From: an uncultured Bacteroidales bacterium
GTDB lineage: Bacteria; Bacteroidota; Bacteroidia; Bacteroidales; SZUA-534
Length of the DNA: 64,000 nt
Direction: 5' to 3'
NCBI GenBank assembly: GCA_902790595.1
Contig: CADASL010000004.1
Coordinates: 1 to 64,000, forward strand
This document shows, piece after piece, positions 1-8,891 of this stretch (the stretch's first letter is position 1; each line of letters starts with the position of its first letter). The notes under the pieces are model-generated. The model saw only the letters and a program-made list of their open reading frames with translations, was not told the origin of the DNA and searched no databases. Made by a program: the position numbers and the translations under genes.

Positions 1-3000
1 GGCGCCTGGGAGTCGGGCAAGTCATACAAGTCGGGCGACTACGTGTTCGCACCGAGCAGCATCGACAGCACCGTCAACACAATGTGGATAGCGCAGAAGA
101 ACGTTACGTCGGCAACCGAGCCGCGCCACGACAGCACGTGGGTTGAGTTCACGGCACCGGCCGGACAGCCCGGCGTCGGCATCTCCAACATCACCAACGA
201 CAACGGCATCATAACCTTCGCGCTGACCAACGGCGACAACTACATCTATAACATCAAGGGCGCCACCGGCGAGAAAGGCGACCAGGGCGAGCAGGGTGAG
301 CAGGGCCAGACCGGTCCGCAGGGCCCGAAGGGCGACAAGGGAGCCAAAGGTGACAAGGGCGACACCGGAGCGCAGGGCGTTCAGGGCCAGACCGGCCCGC
401 AGGGACCCAAAGGCGATGCCCAAGGCCCCAAGGGTGACAAAGGCGATAAGGGTGACGCCGGAACAGGCCTCACCAACCGCGGCAACTGGGCGGCCGGCAC
501 CGCATACAATGCCGGCGACTATGTCTTCGCTCCAAACAAGGCCGACAGCACCGTCAATTCGATGTGGATAGCACAAAACAACATAACAGGCTCAACCAGC
601 CCGAAGGCTGACGCGGCCAACTGGGTAGAGTTTGCGGCACCCGCCGGAGAGGCCGGCGTGGGCATTGCCGACATTGATAACACCGACGGCCAGGTAACCT
701 TCACAATGACCAACGGTCAGTCCTACGCCTTCAATCTGAAAGGCGAGAAGGGCGACAAAGGTGTTCAGGGCGCTCAGGGACTTCAGGGTCCGCAGGGCCC
801 GCAAGGCTTGAAAGGCGACAAAGGTGACACCGGAGCCACCGGCGAGAAGGGCGACCAGGGCGAGAAAGGCGACAAGGGCGATAAAGGTGACCAGGGCGAC
901 AAAGGTGATAAAGGTGACCAAGGCGAGCAGGGTTTACAAGGCCCGGCCGGACCGCAGGGTGCGAAAGGCGAGCGAGGCGATAAAGGCGACAAGGGTGACA
1001 TTGGCGAAATTGGTCCGCAAGGTCCAAAGGGCGACAAGGGTGACAAGGGAGAGGCCGGCACAGGCCTTACCAATCGCGGCTCTTGGGCATCGGGCGAGAC
1101 ATACAACACCGGCGACTACGTTTTCGCGCCAAGCCAAAAGGATTCCACCATCAACACAATGTGGATAGCCAAAAACGATTCAATAACAAATTCCAAGCAG
1201 CCGCGCAAGGACGCCGGCAACTGGGTTGAGTTTGAGGCTCCCGCAGGCCCTGCCGGCAATGGCATTGCCAATGTTGAGAAAGACACAGCGGGCATTGTAA
1301 CCTTTACAATGGCCAATGGTCAGGCCTACGCCTTCAACCTTATGGGCTTGAAGGGCGACAAAGGCGACAGGGGCGAGACCGGTCCTAAAGGCGATAAGGG
1401 CGACCAAGGTGAGACCGGAGCCAAAGGTGAGAAAGGCGACCAGGGCGAACAGGGTTTGCAAGGACTCCAAGGCCCGGCCGGACCTCAGGGTGAGAAAGGC
1501 GCCAAAGGCGACAAGGGCGACAAAGGCGAGCAGGGTGAGCAAGGTTTGCAAGGCCCCGCCGGACCGCAAGGTGAGAAAGGCGACCCCGGACTTGACGGAG
1601 CCCAAGGCCCGAAGGGTGACAAAGGTGACACCGGAGCCAAAGGCGAGAAAGGCGACAAAGGTGACACCGGCGCTCAAGGTGAAAAAGGCGAGAAAGGCGA
1701 CAAGGGAGACACCGGAGCCAAGGGCGACAAAGGTGAGAAAGGTGACAAGGGCGACCCCGGCACCGGTCTGACCAACAAAGGCAACTGGACATCGGGCACC
1801 GCATACAAGGCCGGCGACTATGTCTTCGCGCCTAGCAAGGACGACAACAGTGTGAACTCGATGTGGATTGCGCAGAACGCCGTCACCTCGACGACACAGC
1901 CGAAGAGCGACGCCACCAACTGGGTTGAGTTCAAGGCTCCTGCCGGACACGACGGCGTGGGCATTGCCAGCGTATCGAACGACGACGGACTTGTAACTTT
2001 CAGTATGACTGACGGACAAGACTATACATACAACCTCAAAGGTGAGAAGGGTGCCGACGGAATGCAGGTTGCCGGCACCAAGGGCCAGACTCTTGTGCAC
2101 AACGGCACAACCTGGGTTGCCACCGACGAGATTTCGCTCAAGAAACTCGACGTGAAACCCTCAACAAAATCCGACGACGCTCTGTTCGAGGTCAAGGATA
2201 AGGACGGCAACGTTGTGTTCGCGGTTTATCCCGACGGTGTTCACGTTTATGTTGATGAGAATTCGAAGGCCAAGCGGAGCGGTTTCGTAGTAACCGGCCG
2301 CGATGCCACCAAGAGCGGCGAGGCAACCGATTACTTCGCCATCAACGCCGACGGAACCCACGTCTTTGTTGATGACAGCACAACCAGCAAGGCCCGCCGC
2401 AGCGGTTTCGTGGTAACAGGCCGCGCCGCTACCAAAGAGGGCGAGTCGAACAACTATTTTGCGGTTAACACCGATGGTACTCAGGTCTATGTCGATAACG
2501 ACGACACCAAGGCGCGTCGCAGCGGATTCGTGGTAACAGGCCGCGCCGCCACCAAAGACGGTGAGAACGCTGACTTCCTTGCTATTAACAACGAGGGAAC
2601 TCAGGTTTACGTTGACAACGATGACACCAAGGCCCGCCGCAGTGGTTTCGTTGTTACAGGCCGCGCAGCTACCAAAGATGGCGAAAACGCTGACTTCCTT
2701 GCAATTAACAACGACGGAACGCACGTCTTTGTTGACGACAGCGCCACAAGCAAGGCCCGCCGCAGCGGTTTCGTGGTAACCGGCCGCGCCGCCACCAAAG
2801 ACGGCGAATCGAACAACTATTTTGCAGTTAACACCGACGGAACACAGGTTTATGTTGATAACGACGACACCAAGGCCCGCCGCAGCGGTTTCGTGGTAAC
2901 GGGCCGCGCCGCCACCAAAGACGGTGAAAACGCTGACTTCCTTGCAATTAACAATGACGGAACTCAGGTTTACGTTGACAACGACGACACCAAGGCCCGC

Positions 3001-6000
3001 CGCAGCGGTTTCGTGGTAACAGGCCGCGCCGCCACCAAAGAGGGCGAGAACACCAACTTCTTCGCCATCAACGACGAGGGTACGAAAGTCTTCATCGACG
3101 ATGAGCTCGAAAGCGGCAAGGCTAAACGCAGCGGCTTTGTTGTGACGGGCCGCGACGCCACCAAAGACGAGCAAACCAACTACCTGAAAGTGGCAACTGA
3201 TGGTACTCAGGTTCATTTCGACAGCGATGACAGCAAGGCCAAACGCAGCGGTTTTGTTGTTACAGGCCGCGACGCCACCAAGGGCGGTGAGGGTTCCGAC
3301 TACCTCAATGTGAACAGCGACGGCACCCAGGTGCACTTCGACAACGACGACAGCAAGGCCCGCCGCAGCGGCTTTGTGGTAACTGGACGTTCGGCAACCA
3401 AGGGCACCGACTCCGACGTTCTTGAGGTTACAACCGACAGCACCCGCGTTTATGTGAACGGCGGCGGCAGCAAGAGCGGCTTCGGCGTGGCCGGTAAGGG
3501 CGGCAGCAGCAAGAGCGGTTTCGCCGTTACCGAGAAGGGCGACGAGGGTAGCGCAGGCTATATGAACATCACTGCAGAGAACTTCTTTGCAGGCTACGAT
3601 GCCGGACGCATTACTACCGGAACCGACAACACCTTTATGGGCAACCAGGCCGGATACGCCAACACCACCGGAGCCAACAACGTGTTTGTTGGTAAATCGG
3701 CGGGAACAGCCAACATATCGGGTTACAAGAATGTGTTTGTCGGAACAAGCGCCGGCAGCAGCAATACCACAGGCACTCAGAATGTGGCAGTTGGTAACCA
3801 GACAGGCGAAAAATTGCTAAGTGGCACTTCAAACGTATTTATTGGCGATAATGCAGGAAGTCTGACCACCAGTGCCAACTACAACATACTTGTAGGTCGC
3901 AAGGCCGGACAGAAAACCACTGGTATGAGTAATATTATGATAGGTGACCTTGCAGGTTCAAACAACACCTCGGGCCGCTCGAACGTGATGATTGGTGACG
4001 AGGCTGGATATTCTAATACTACTGGTGCAAGCAATGTGGCCATCGGCCGTAATGCGGCACACTCGAACACCTCAGGTGCCAACAACGTGTTTATGGGATA
4101 CTCCGCAGGTTATAGCAACATATCTGGTCAGAGCAACGTCTTCCTCGGCAATCTGGCTGGTTACACCAACTCAACAGGCTATTACAATGTGTTCCTTGGC
4201 GACCACGCAGGTTACACCAACTCAAGCGGCCAGTACAATGTGTTCCTCGGCTATTATTCAGGCTTCTCGAATACGGCAAGCTACAACACATTCTTGGGAT
4301 ACAATGCCGGTCGAGGCAACACATCAGGCACAAGCAATGTTTATTTAGGCTATCAGGCCGGTTACACCAACACCTCAGGCGAGAGCAACGTATTCATTGG
4401 CAACAACGCCGGTTACACCAACTCAATTGGCAAATACAACGTGTTCCTTGGCTATCAGGCAGGTAAGGCCAACACCACATCAAACAATACCTTCCTTGGC
4501 TACAATGCCGGTGTGGCTACCACGTCTGGTGGTGACAACGTGTTCTTGGGAACAAGCTCTGGTAGTTCCAATACAACAGGTTATAGCAACGTGTTCTTGG
4601 GCAATATGGCAGGTTATTATAACAAAACCGGTTACAGCAATGTCTATATTGGCAAAAATGCAGGTTTAGGCTCAAGTTCAGGCACTTCAGGTGGACAACG
4701 CGGAGTATTTATTGGTGAGGAAGCCGGTTATAAAAACGTGAATGCCTACAACTCTGTCTTCATTGGTTATCAGGCTGGTTATTCTAACACATCGTCCGAC
4801 AACAACATTATGATAGGCAAGCAGGCCGGTTATAGCAAAAACAGTGGCGGCAGCAATATCATTTTGGGAACATCGGCCGGTTATAACAACAAATCAGGCA
4901 CTGACAATGTCATAATGGGTACAAGCGCGGCATATAATGCCAATAGTATGTCAAGTTCGGTTGTGATAGGTAACAAAGCCGGTTACGGAACATCTGCGTC
5001 AACCACCACTAACGATGTGTTTATTGGCAACAATGCAGGTTACAGCAACACCACAGGCGAAAACAATGTATTCCTTGGCAATGGAGCCGGTTACAGCCAC
5101 ACAGAAGGTATAAACAACGTCTTCTTGGGTAACGAGGCCGGATATAAAACAAAAGGTGGCCCCACAGAAGAATGGGACGTCAACAGTTATACTGTAAATT
5201 ATGCTTCAAACAATGTTTTCGTTGGTTTCAAAACAGGACACGAAAATACAACCGGACGCGATAATGTTTTCATTGGCACCAACGCAGGTTATAGCAATAC
5301 AATAGCTTCTTCAAACTTGTTTATAGGTTTAAATGCAGGTTATTATAGTGGTACAACAAATGCTGGCTGTGGCAGCAATGTTTTTTTAGGTAATTACGCT
5401 GGATATTCAAACAATAGTTGGTTGAATGTATTTATAGGTGACCAGGCAGGTCAGGAAGCAGCTGGCGGAAAAAATGTGCTTATAGGCCAACAGGCTGGTG
5501 CGTGGTGTAGTACAAAATGTGAAGAGAATGTAATGATAGGGCAATGGGCTGGACGTGGTGCCAATAGCAATTACAATGTGATTATCGGAAATGAGACTTG
5601 TGAAGAAGCCAATGCAGGAAGTAACGTTATAATAGGTAGCTATGCCGGTTCTTATAACGAAGGCGGAAAAAATGTTTTAATAGGATTGGGAGCCGGTTGC
5701 GGTCAATGGTCATCTCATCTCACAGGAAGCAATAATGTGTTCATTGGTTATTATGCAGGCAGGTACGAAACCAATAGCAATAGACTGTATATTGCCAACA
5801 GCGGCACAACTACTCCACTGATTTGGGGTAATTTCTCCACAGGTGTTGTTAAGGTAAACGGCTCAACAGTTACAACTTCCGACGAGCGTTTCAAAGAGAA
5901 TATCAAATCGCTTGAAGGCTCGCTTCAGAAAGTGTTGAATATGCGCGGCGTCAGCTATACTTGGAAAACCAAAGCCGAGATGGCCGAGATTCGCGGTGTC

Positions 6001-6270
6001 ACACCAGATTCGGCCGATTTCAACACCCGCATTCAGGAAGGCACGCAGCTTGGCGTTATAGCTCAAGAGATTGAGAAGGTTGTTCCCGAGGTTGTCTATA
6101 CCGACGAGGAGGGCTTCAAATCAGTTGATTACGTCAAACTCACCCCTGTGCTCATCGAGGCAGTGAAAGAGCTGAAGGCAGAGAAAGATGAGCTGCAAAC
6201 AACCGTTGAAACCCAGCAGCAGCAGATTGACGAGCTGAAACGCTTGGTGGAGGAGTTACTGAAGAAATAG
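1..6270 (+). CDS. giant collagen-like / repeat surface fibre with C-terminal S74 chaperone domain (5' truncated)
   Basis: The frame is open from base 1 and its first residues (W..G..Y..GDYVFAP) match an internal repeat, so the true start lies outside the window. Visible order: four modules with W, GDYVFAP, MWIAQ and WVEF.APAG (about 1-265, 466-747, 1063-1350, 1767-2040), alternating with Gly-X-Y collagen-like stretches rich in GDKG; about ten 35-40-residue repeats with core RSGFVVTGR (2260-3460); several dozen ~17-residue repeats of the type NVFLGYQAGYTNTSG (3580-5800); then a peptidase S74 intramolecular chaperone domain (5870-6150) and a terminal coiled coil. SDERFK at 5878-5895 places Ser and Lys five residues apart, the spacing of the S74 self-cleavage dyad. 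Collagen, beta-solenoid-like repeats and S74 all favour a trimeric fibre released by autoproteolysis; that is inference. A role in adhesion is likely but not shown. No phage genes are adjacent. Confidence 0.85.
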   Translation, partial: GAWESGKSYKSGDYVFAPSSIDSTVNTMWIAQKNVTSATEPRHDSTWVEFTAPAGQPGVGISNITNDNGIITFALTNGDNYIYNIKGATGEKGDQGEQGEQGQTGPQGPKGDKGAKGDKGDTGAQGVQGQTGPQGPKGDAQGPKGDKGDKGDAGTGLTNRGNWAAGTAYNAGDYVFAPNKADSTVNSMWIAQNNITGSTSPKADAANWVEFAAPAGEAGVGIADIDNTDGQVTFTMTNGQSYAFNLKGEKGDKGVQGAQGLQGPQGPQGLKGDKGDTGATGEKGDQGEKGDKGDKGDQGDKGDKGDQGEQGLQGPAGPQGAKGERGDKGDKGDIGEIGPQGPKGDKGDKGEAGTGLTNRGSWASGETYNTGDYVFAPSQKDSTINTMWIAKNDSITNSKQPRKDAGNWVEFEAPAGPAGNGIANVEKDTAGIVTFTMANGQAYAFNLMGLKGDKGDRGETGPKGDKGDQGETGAKGEKGDQGEQGLQGLQGPAGPQGEKGAKGDKGDKGEQGEQGLQGPAGPQGEKGDPGLDGAQGPKGDKGDTGAKGEKGDKGDTGAQGEKGEKGDKGDTGAKGDKGEKGDKGDPGTGLTNKGNWTSGTAYKAGDYVFAPSKDDNSVNSMWIAQNAVTSTTQPKSDATNWVEFKAPAGHDGVGIASVSNDDGLVTFSMTDGQDYTYNLKGEKGADGMQVAGTKGQTLVHNGTTWVATDEISLKKLDVKPSTKSDDALFEVKDKDGNVVFAVYPDGVHVYVDENSKAKRSGFVVTGRDATKSGEATDYFAINADGTHVFVDDSTTSKARRSGFVVTGRAATKEGESNNYFAVNTDGTQVYVDNDDTKARRSGFVVTGRAATKDGENADFLAINNEGTQVYVDNDDTKARRSGFVVTGRAATKDGENADFLAINNDGTHVFVDDSATSKARRSGFVVTGRAATKDGESNNYFAVNTDGTQVYVDNDDTKARRSGFVVTGRAATKDGENADFLAINNDGTQVYVDNDDTKARRSGFVVTGRAATKEGENTNFFAINDEGTKVFIDDELESGKAKRSGFVVTGRDATKDEQTNYLKVATDGTQVHFDSDDSKAKRSGFVVTGRDATKGGEGSDYLNVNSDGTQVHFDNDDSKARRSGFVVTGRSATKGTDSDVLEVTTDSTRVYVNGGGSKSGFGVAGKGGSSKSGFAVTEKGDEGSAGYMNITAENFFAGYDAGRITTGTDNTFMGNQAGYANTTGANNVFVGKSAGTANISGYKNVFVGTSAGSSNTTGTQNVAVGNQTGEKLLSGTSNVFIGDNAGSLTTSANYNILVGRKAGQKTTGMSNIMIGDLAGSNNTSGRSNVMIGDEAGYSNTTGASNVAIGRNAAHSNTSGANNVFMGYSAGYSNISGQSNVFLGNLAGYTNSTGYYNVFLGDHAGYTNSSGQYNVFLGYYSGFSNTASYNTFLGYNAGRGNTSGTSNVYLGYQAGYTNTSGESNVFIGNNAGYTNSIGKYNVFLGYQAGKANTTSNNTFLGYNAGVATTSGGDNVFLGTSSGSSNTTGYSNVFLGNMAGYYNKTGYSNVYIGKNAGLGSSSGTSGGQRGVFIGEEAGYKNVNAYNSVFIGYQAGYSNTSSDNNIMIGKQAGYSKNSGGSNIILGTSAGYNNKSGTDNVIMGTSAAYNANSMSSSVVIGNKAGYGTSASTTTNDVFIGNNAGYSNTTGENNVFLGNGAGYSHTEGINNVFLGNEAGYKTKGGPTEEWDVNSYTVNYASNNVFVGFKTGHENTTGRDNVFIGTNAGYSNTIASSNLFIGLNAGYYSGTTNAGCGSNVFLGNYAGYSNNSWLNVFIGDQAGQEAAGGKNVLIGQQAGAWCSTKCEENVMIGQWAGRGANSNYNVIIGNETCEEANAGSNVIIGSYAGSYNEGGKNVLIGLGAGCGQWSSHLTGSNNVFIGYYAGRYETNSNRLYIANSGTTTPLIWGNFSTGVVKVNGSTVTTSDERFKENIKSLEGSLQKVLNMRGVSYTWKTKAEMAEIRGVTPDSADFNTRIQEGTQLGVIAQEIEKVVPEVVYTDEEGFKSVDYVKLTPVLIEAVKELKAEKDELQTTVETQQQQIDELKRLVEELLKK

Positions 6271-6295
6271 CAAATTTTTTCATAAAGCAAGATGG

Positions 6296-6330
6296 AAAAG
6301 GCCGGAATCCTCACGGGTTTCGGCCTTTTT
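6296..6330. terminator. Rho-independent terminator, probably bidirectional
   Basis: Inverted repeat around GGCCGAAA with a 4-nt loop, A-rich on the left and followed by five T on the right. It lies between the convergent fibre gene and folP and could serve both. Confidence 0.75.
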
Positions 6331-6343
6331 AATTGTTTCCAAC

Positions 6344-7171
6344 TCACTTTTTCATCATCTGCCACATCTTCACAATCTGCACGGCTTCAGGCACATCGTG
6401 CACGCGAAGAATTGATGCGCCGCCTTGCAGAGCCAGCATATTGAGTGCGGTGGTGGCGCAAAGCGATTGCTCGGGCGTTATGCCGAACAATTTGTAAATC
6501 ATCGATTTGCGCGATATTCCCACAAGCACCGGACGATTGAAAACCGAAAATTCCGGAAGGTGCGCAAACAGCTCGTAGTTCTGCTCAAGCGTTTTGGCAA
6601 AGCCGAATCCAGGGTCGATGATGACATCGTGTACGCCCAAATCGGTGAGGCGGCGGAGCGGCTGCGAGAGCTCGCTAATCACATCGGCAAACAGATTATT
6701 ATAATTGGTGTGCTGCTGCATTGTGGCTGGCGTTCCGCGCATATGCATCAGAATGTAAGGTACTTGCAAGCGGGCCACGGTGGCGAACATCTGGTCATCG
6801 AGTGTGCCGCCCGAAACATCGTTGATAATGTCGGCTCCGGCATCAACGGCCCGTTCGGCCACGCTGCTGCGGAAGGTGTCGATGGAAATGACGGCTTGCG
6901 GATGGCGGCGGCGCAATTCGGTCACCACGGGCTGCAGGCGCTGCCACTCTTCGTCAGCCGGCACTTCGGCCGCACCCGGGCGCGTTGAGTAGGCACCTAA
7001 ATCGAGTATGTCGGCACCCTGGGCCAGCGCTTCATCGGCGCGTGCAAGCGCGGTATCGGTCGATGGGCATCGGCTTCCGCTGTAGAAGCTGTCCGGCGTA
7101 ACGTTCACAATAGCCATCACCTTTGGGCGGCTCAAATCAACAAGACGGCCGCGGCAGTTTATTGTTGTCAT
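6344..7171 (-). CDS. folP: dihydropteroate synthase
   Basis: Condenses p-aminobenzoate with hydroxymethyl-dihydropterin pyrophosphate in cytoplasmic folate synthesis. The 275-residue length is normal. Motifs in order: MAIVNVTPDSF (about 19-29, pyrophosphate loop), LDLGAYSTRPGA (about 56-67), SIDTFRS (about 96-102), NDVSGG (about 117), IDPGFGF (about 188-194), GISRKS (about 219-224) and RVHDV near the C-terminus (about 254), which are the conserved pterin and sulfonamide-site elements. ATG start; a TATTTTTG -7 box lies 20 bases upstream. It is convergent with the fibre gene and divergent from the deacetylase. No folate partner gene is adjacent. Nothing looks unusual and the assignment is firm. 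Confidence 0.95.
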   Translation of the reverse strand: MTTINCRGRLVDLSRPKVMAIVNVTPDSFYSGSRCPSTDTALARADEALAQGADILDLGAYSTRPGAAEVPADEEWQRLQPVVTELRRRHPQAVISIDTFRSSVAERAVDAGADIINDVSGGTLDDQMFATVARLQVPYILMHMRGTPATMQQHTNYNNLFADVISELSQPLRRLTDLGVHDVIIDPGFGFAKTLEQNYELFAHLPEFSVFNRPVLVGISRKSMIYKLFGITPEQSLCATTALNMLALQGGASILRVHDVPEAVQIVKMWQMMKK

Positions 7172-7190
7172 AGTTCAGTCAGTTTTTGCG

Positions 7191-7198
7191 CAAAAATA
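7191..7198 (-). promoter_or_regulatory. candidate -7 promoter box for folP
   Basis: Read on the minus strand the bases are TATTTTTG, a perfect match to the Bacteroides TAnnTTTG element. No good -33 TTTG is visible at 19-21 nt, so support is partial. Confidence 0.45.
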
Positions 7199-7314
7199 TG
7201 ATTTAGAGAGTAAAGATTAAAGAGTAATGTGTAATGGTGTTTTTGTGTTTGCGTTTGCGTTTACAGTTTGTGTTTCAAAAATTGCTTATTATTGCGTTCT
7301 AAATCTGATTGAAG

Positions 7315-8298
7315 ATGAAAAAACTATCGTTAATAATGGCAATACCATTCATTATGGCAAACACAGCAAACGCACAAATTCCCGAAAACTACGAAGTTGC
7401 CACTTGGCACAATTTCAGCCAGGCGGCTATAACTTACTCGTTCGACGATGGCACACCGAACCAGATTCCGGTGGCCGTTCCGCTGCTCGACAAATACGGA
7501 TTCCACGGCACTTTCAACCTGATTACCAGTTGGGTTAAGAATTGGGATGAGTGGAAAAATGTTGCCCAAAAAGGTCACGAGATTGCATCGCACACCATCA
7601 ATCACCCCAATTTTGGCCAAATATCGGAGAGTCAGCAGGAAGAGGAACTTGCCAAATCGAAGGACACCATTGAAATGATGATTGGAAAGGAGTGTATCAC
7701 AATGGTTTACCCATATTGCGTACCGGGCAACGACCAGATTGTGGCGCGCTATTATATTTCGGCGCGCGGCTGCAGCGGCAAGGTTGGCAATTCAACTCCC
7801 GAGAATATGTTCAACATCACATCGCGGGTGGTTGGTACTGAGAGCGATATGCAAACCGCCGACAACTTCAACAAGTGGGTGGCTTCGGCCATCGGCACCA
7901 AAGGCTGGTGCGTGTTCCTGATTCACGCGTTGGACGGCGATGGCGGTTATTCGCCAATCGAATCGAAAGAGTTCGACGCTCATTTGAATTACGTCAAGCA
8001 GTCGGGGCAGACCTATTGGGTTGGCACGTTTGCCGAAATATCAAAATACATTCTTGAACGCAACTCGCTCACAATCAGCGAGCGGGCCGAGATGGACTAC
8101 ATTGAGATAACCGTTGGCTGCACCGCACAAAGCAAGCTGACCAAACTCGACCAGCCGGTGACCATCAAACGCCGTCTGCCCGAGGGCTGCACCACCGCCC
8201 GCATTGTGCGCAACAACAGCGAGATTCCATCGCAGATTGCCGACGGCTGCATCATATTCGACGTGGTGCCCGACGAGGTTTATGTACTGTCGTTCTGA
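7315..8298 (+). CDS. secreted polysaccharide deacetylase (NodB-homology) family protein
   Basis: Predicted metal-dependent deacetylase of an N- or O-acetylated glycan, exported by an N-terminal signal peptide (residues 1-20, ending ANA-Q). I chose ATG 7315, two codons after a possible TTG, because it gives a standard MKK signal start. The NodB metal triad is visible: SFDDG (D44, D45) and SHTINH (H93, H97). YPYCVPG stands where the third motif is expected, and IHALDG corresponds to the late His motif. About 80 C-terminal residues after the catalytic domain form a likely beta-rich accessory part. The gene stands alone between folP and a repeat-rich spacer, so the substrate cannot be inferred from context. 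Family call is good; substrate unknown. Confidence 0.8.
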   Translation: MKKLSLIMAIPFIMANTANAQIPENYEVATWHNFSQAAITYSFDDGTPNQIPVAVPLLDKYGFHGTFNLITSWVKNWDEWKNVAQKGHEIASHTINHPNFGQISESQQEEELAKSKDTIEMMIGKECITMVYPYCVPGNDQIVARYYISARGCSGKVGNSTPENMFNITSRVVGTESDMQTADNFNKWVASAIGTKGWCVFLIHALDGDGGYSPIESKEFDAHLNYVKQSGQTYWVGTFAEISKYILERNSLTISERAEMDYIEITVGCTAQSKLTKLDQPVTIKRRLPEGCTTARIVRNNSEIPSQIADGCIIFDVVPDEVYVLSF

Positions 8299-8317
8299 TA
8301 GTTAAAAGGCTGGCCGA

Positions 8318-8467
8318 TTCGCGCCGTAGGTGCGAAAGATTGGTAAAAAGAGCTATCCATAATGTAATAGCGTGCCGTAGGTACGCAACAATACATCAAG
8401 GTTGCGTACCTACGGCACGCTGTTTTCTTGATGCGTGTTTTCTACCAATCTGCTGTCCCTACGGGAC
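8318..8467. repeat. cluster of three REP-like palindromes
   Basis: Three inverted repeats share a GCCGTAGGT / CCTACGG theme: 8318-8325 with 8329-8336; a perfect 21-bp pair 8369-8389 with 8401-8421 (11-nt loop); and 8455-8459 with 8463-8467. They open the 593-base spacer between the deacetylase and the next gene. The rest of the spacer (8470-8800) shows no convincing gene or RNA. Confidence 0.75.
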
Positions 8468-8804
8468 AAGACCGCTATTTTCAACGGCTGAAAATCGTTT
8501 TCAACTGTAATTTATTGATAATCAATAAATATTTTCGCCGTTCATCGATAATCTCCCTAAATTTCTCCACAAAACATTGTTTTCGGCGCAAAATCCCGAA
8601 ACGCACCTATAACGCGCTTTTGTATCCTGATTTACAGGTGTTTATATCGCGAAAGCGGCCCCCCAAAAACGCCAAACCAAGGCCAAACAACCGAAAAATA
8701 GGCCGCAAAACGTGGTTTTATCGGCAAAAATTGCCCAAACATAGACTCAGATTAAAATTCGGGAACTTCAATCGGCAATTTCTAACCCTTCATCTATAAG
8801 AAGA

Positions 8805-8834
8805 TTGCCGTTTGAACGAAACAAAATATACTTG
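8805..8834 (+). promoter_or_regulatory. candidate Bacteroides-type promoter for the outer membrane protein gene
   Basis: TTG at 8805-8807, then exactly 19 bases, then TATACTTG at 8827-8834 (7 of 8 matches to TAnnTTTG). The predicted leader is about 50 nt, A-rich and without a Shine-Dalgarno sequence. Confidence 0.6.
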
Positions 8835-8891
8835 CATCGTCGAAAATGACACAAAGGAGAATGAAATTAAAAACACATAAAAAGTAGAGAA

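Noticed and set aside
22..3336. Long antisense frames over the fibre gene, including one of 391 codons at 2161-3336
   Set aside because: They mirror the Gly-X-Y and RSGFVVTGR repeats; the proteins are low-complexity Ala/Val/Gly/Leu text with no domain and no upstream signals.
1..6270. Phage tail fibre / prophage interpretation
   Set aside because: S74 and collagen repeats occur in tail fibres, but folP, a deacetylase and other core genes follow and no phage morphogenesis, integrase or lysis gene is present.
8428..8799. A 123-codon frame in the spacer before the outer membrane protein gene
   Set aside because: It starts inside a palindromic repeat, is extremely basic with many rare codons, and lies where the promoter of the next gene is expected.
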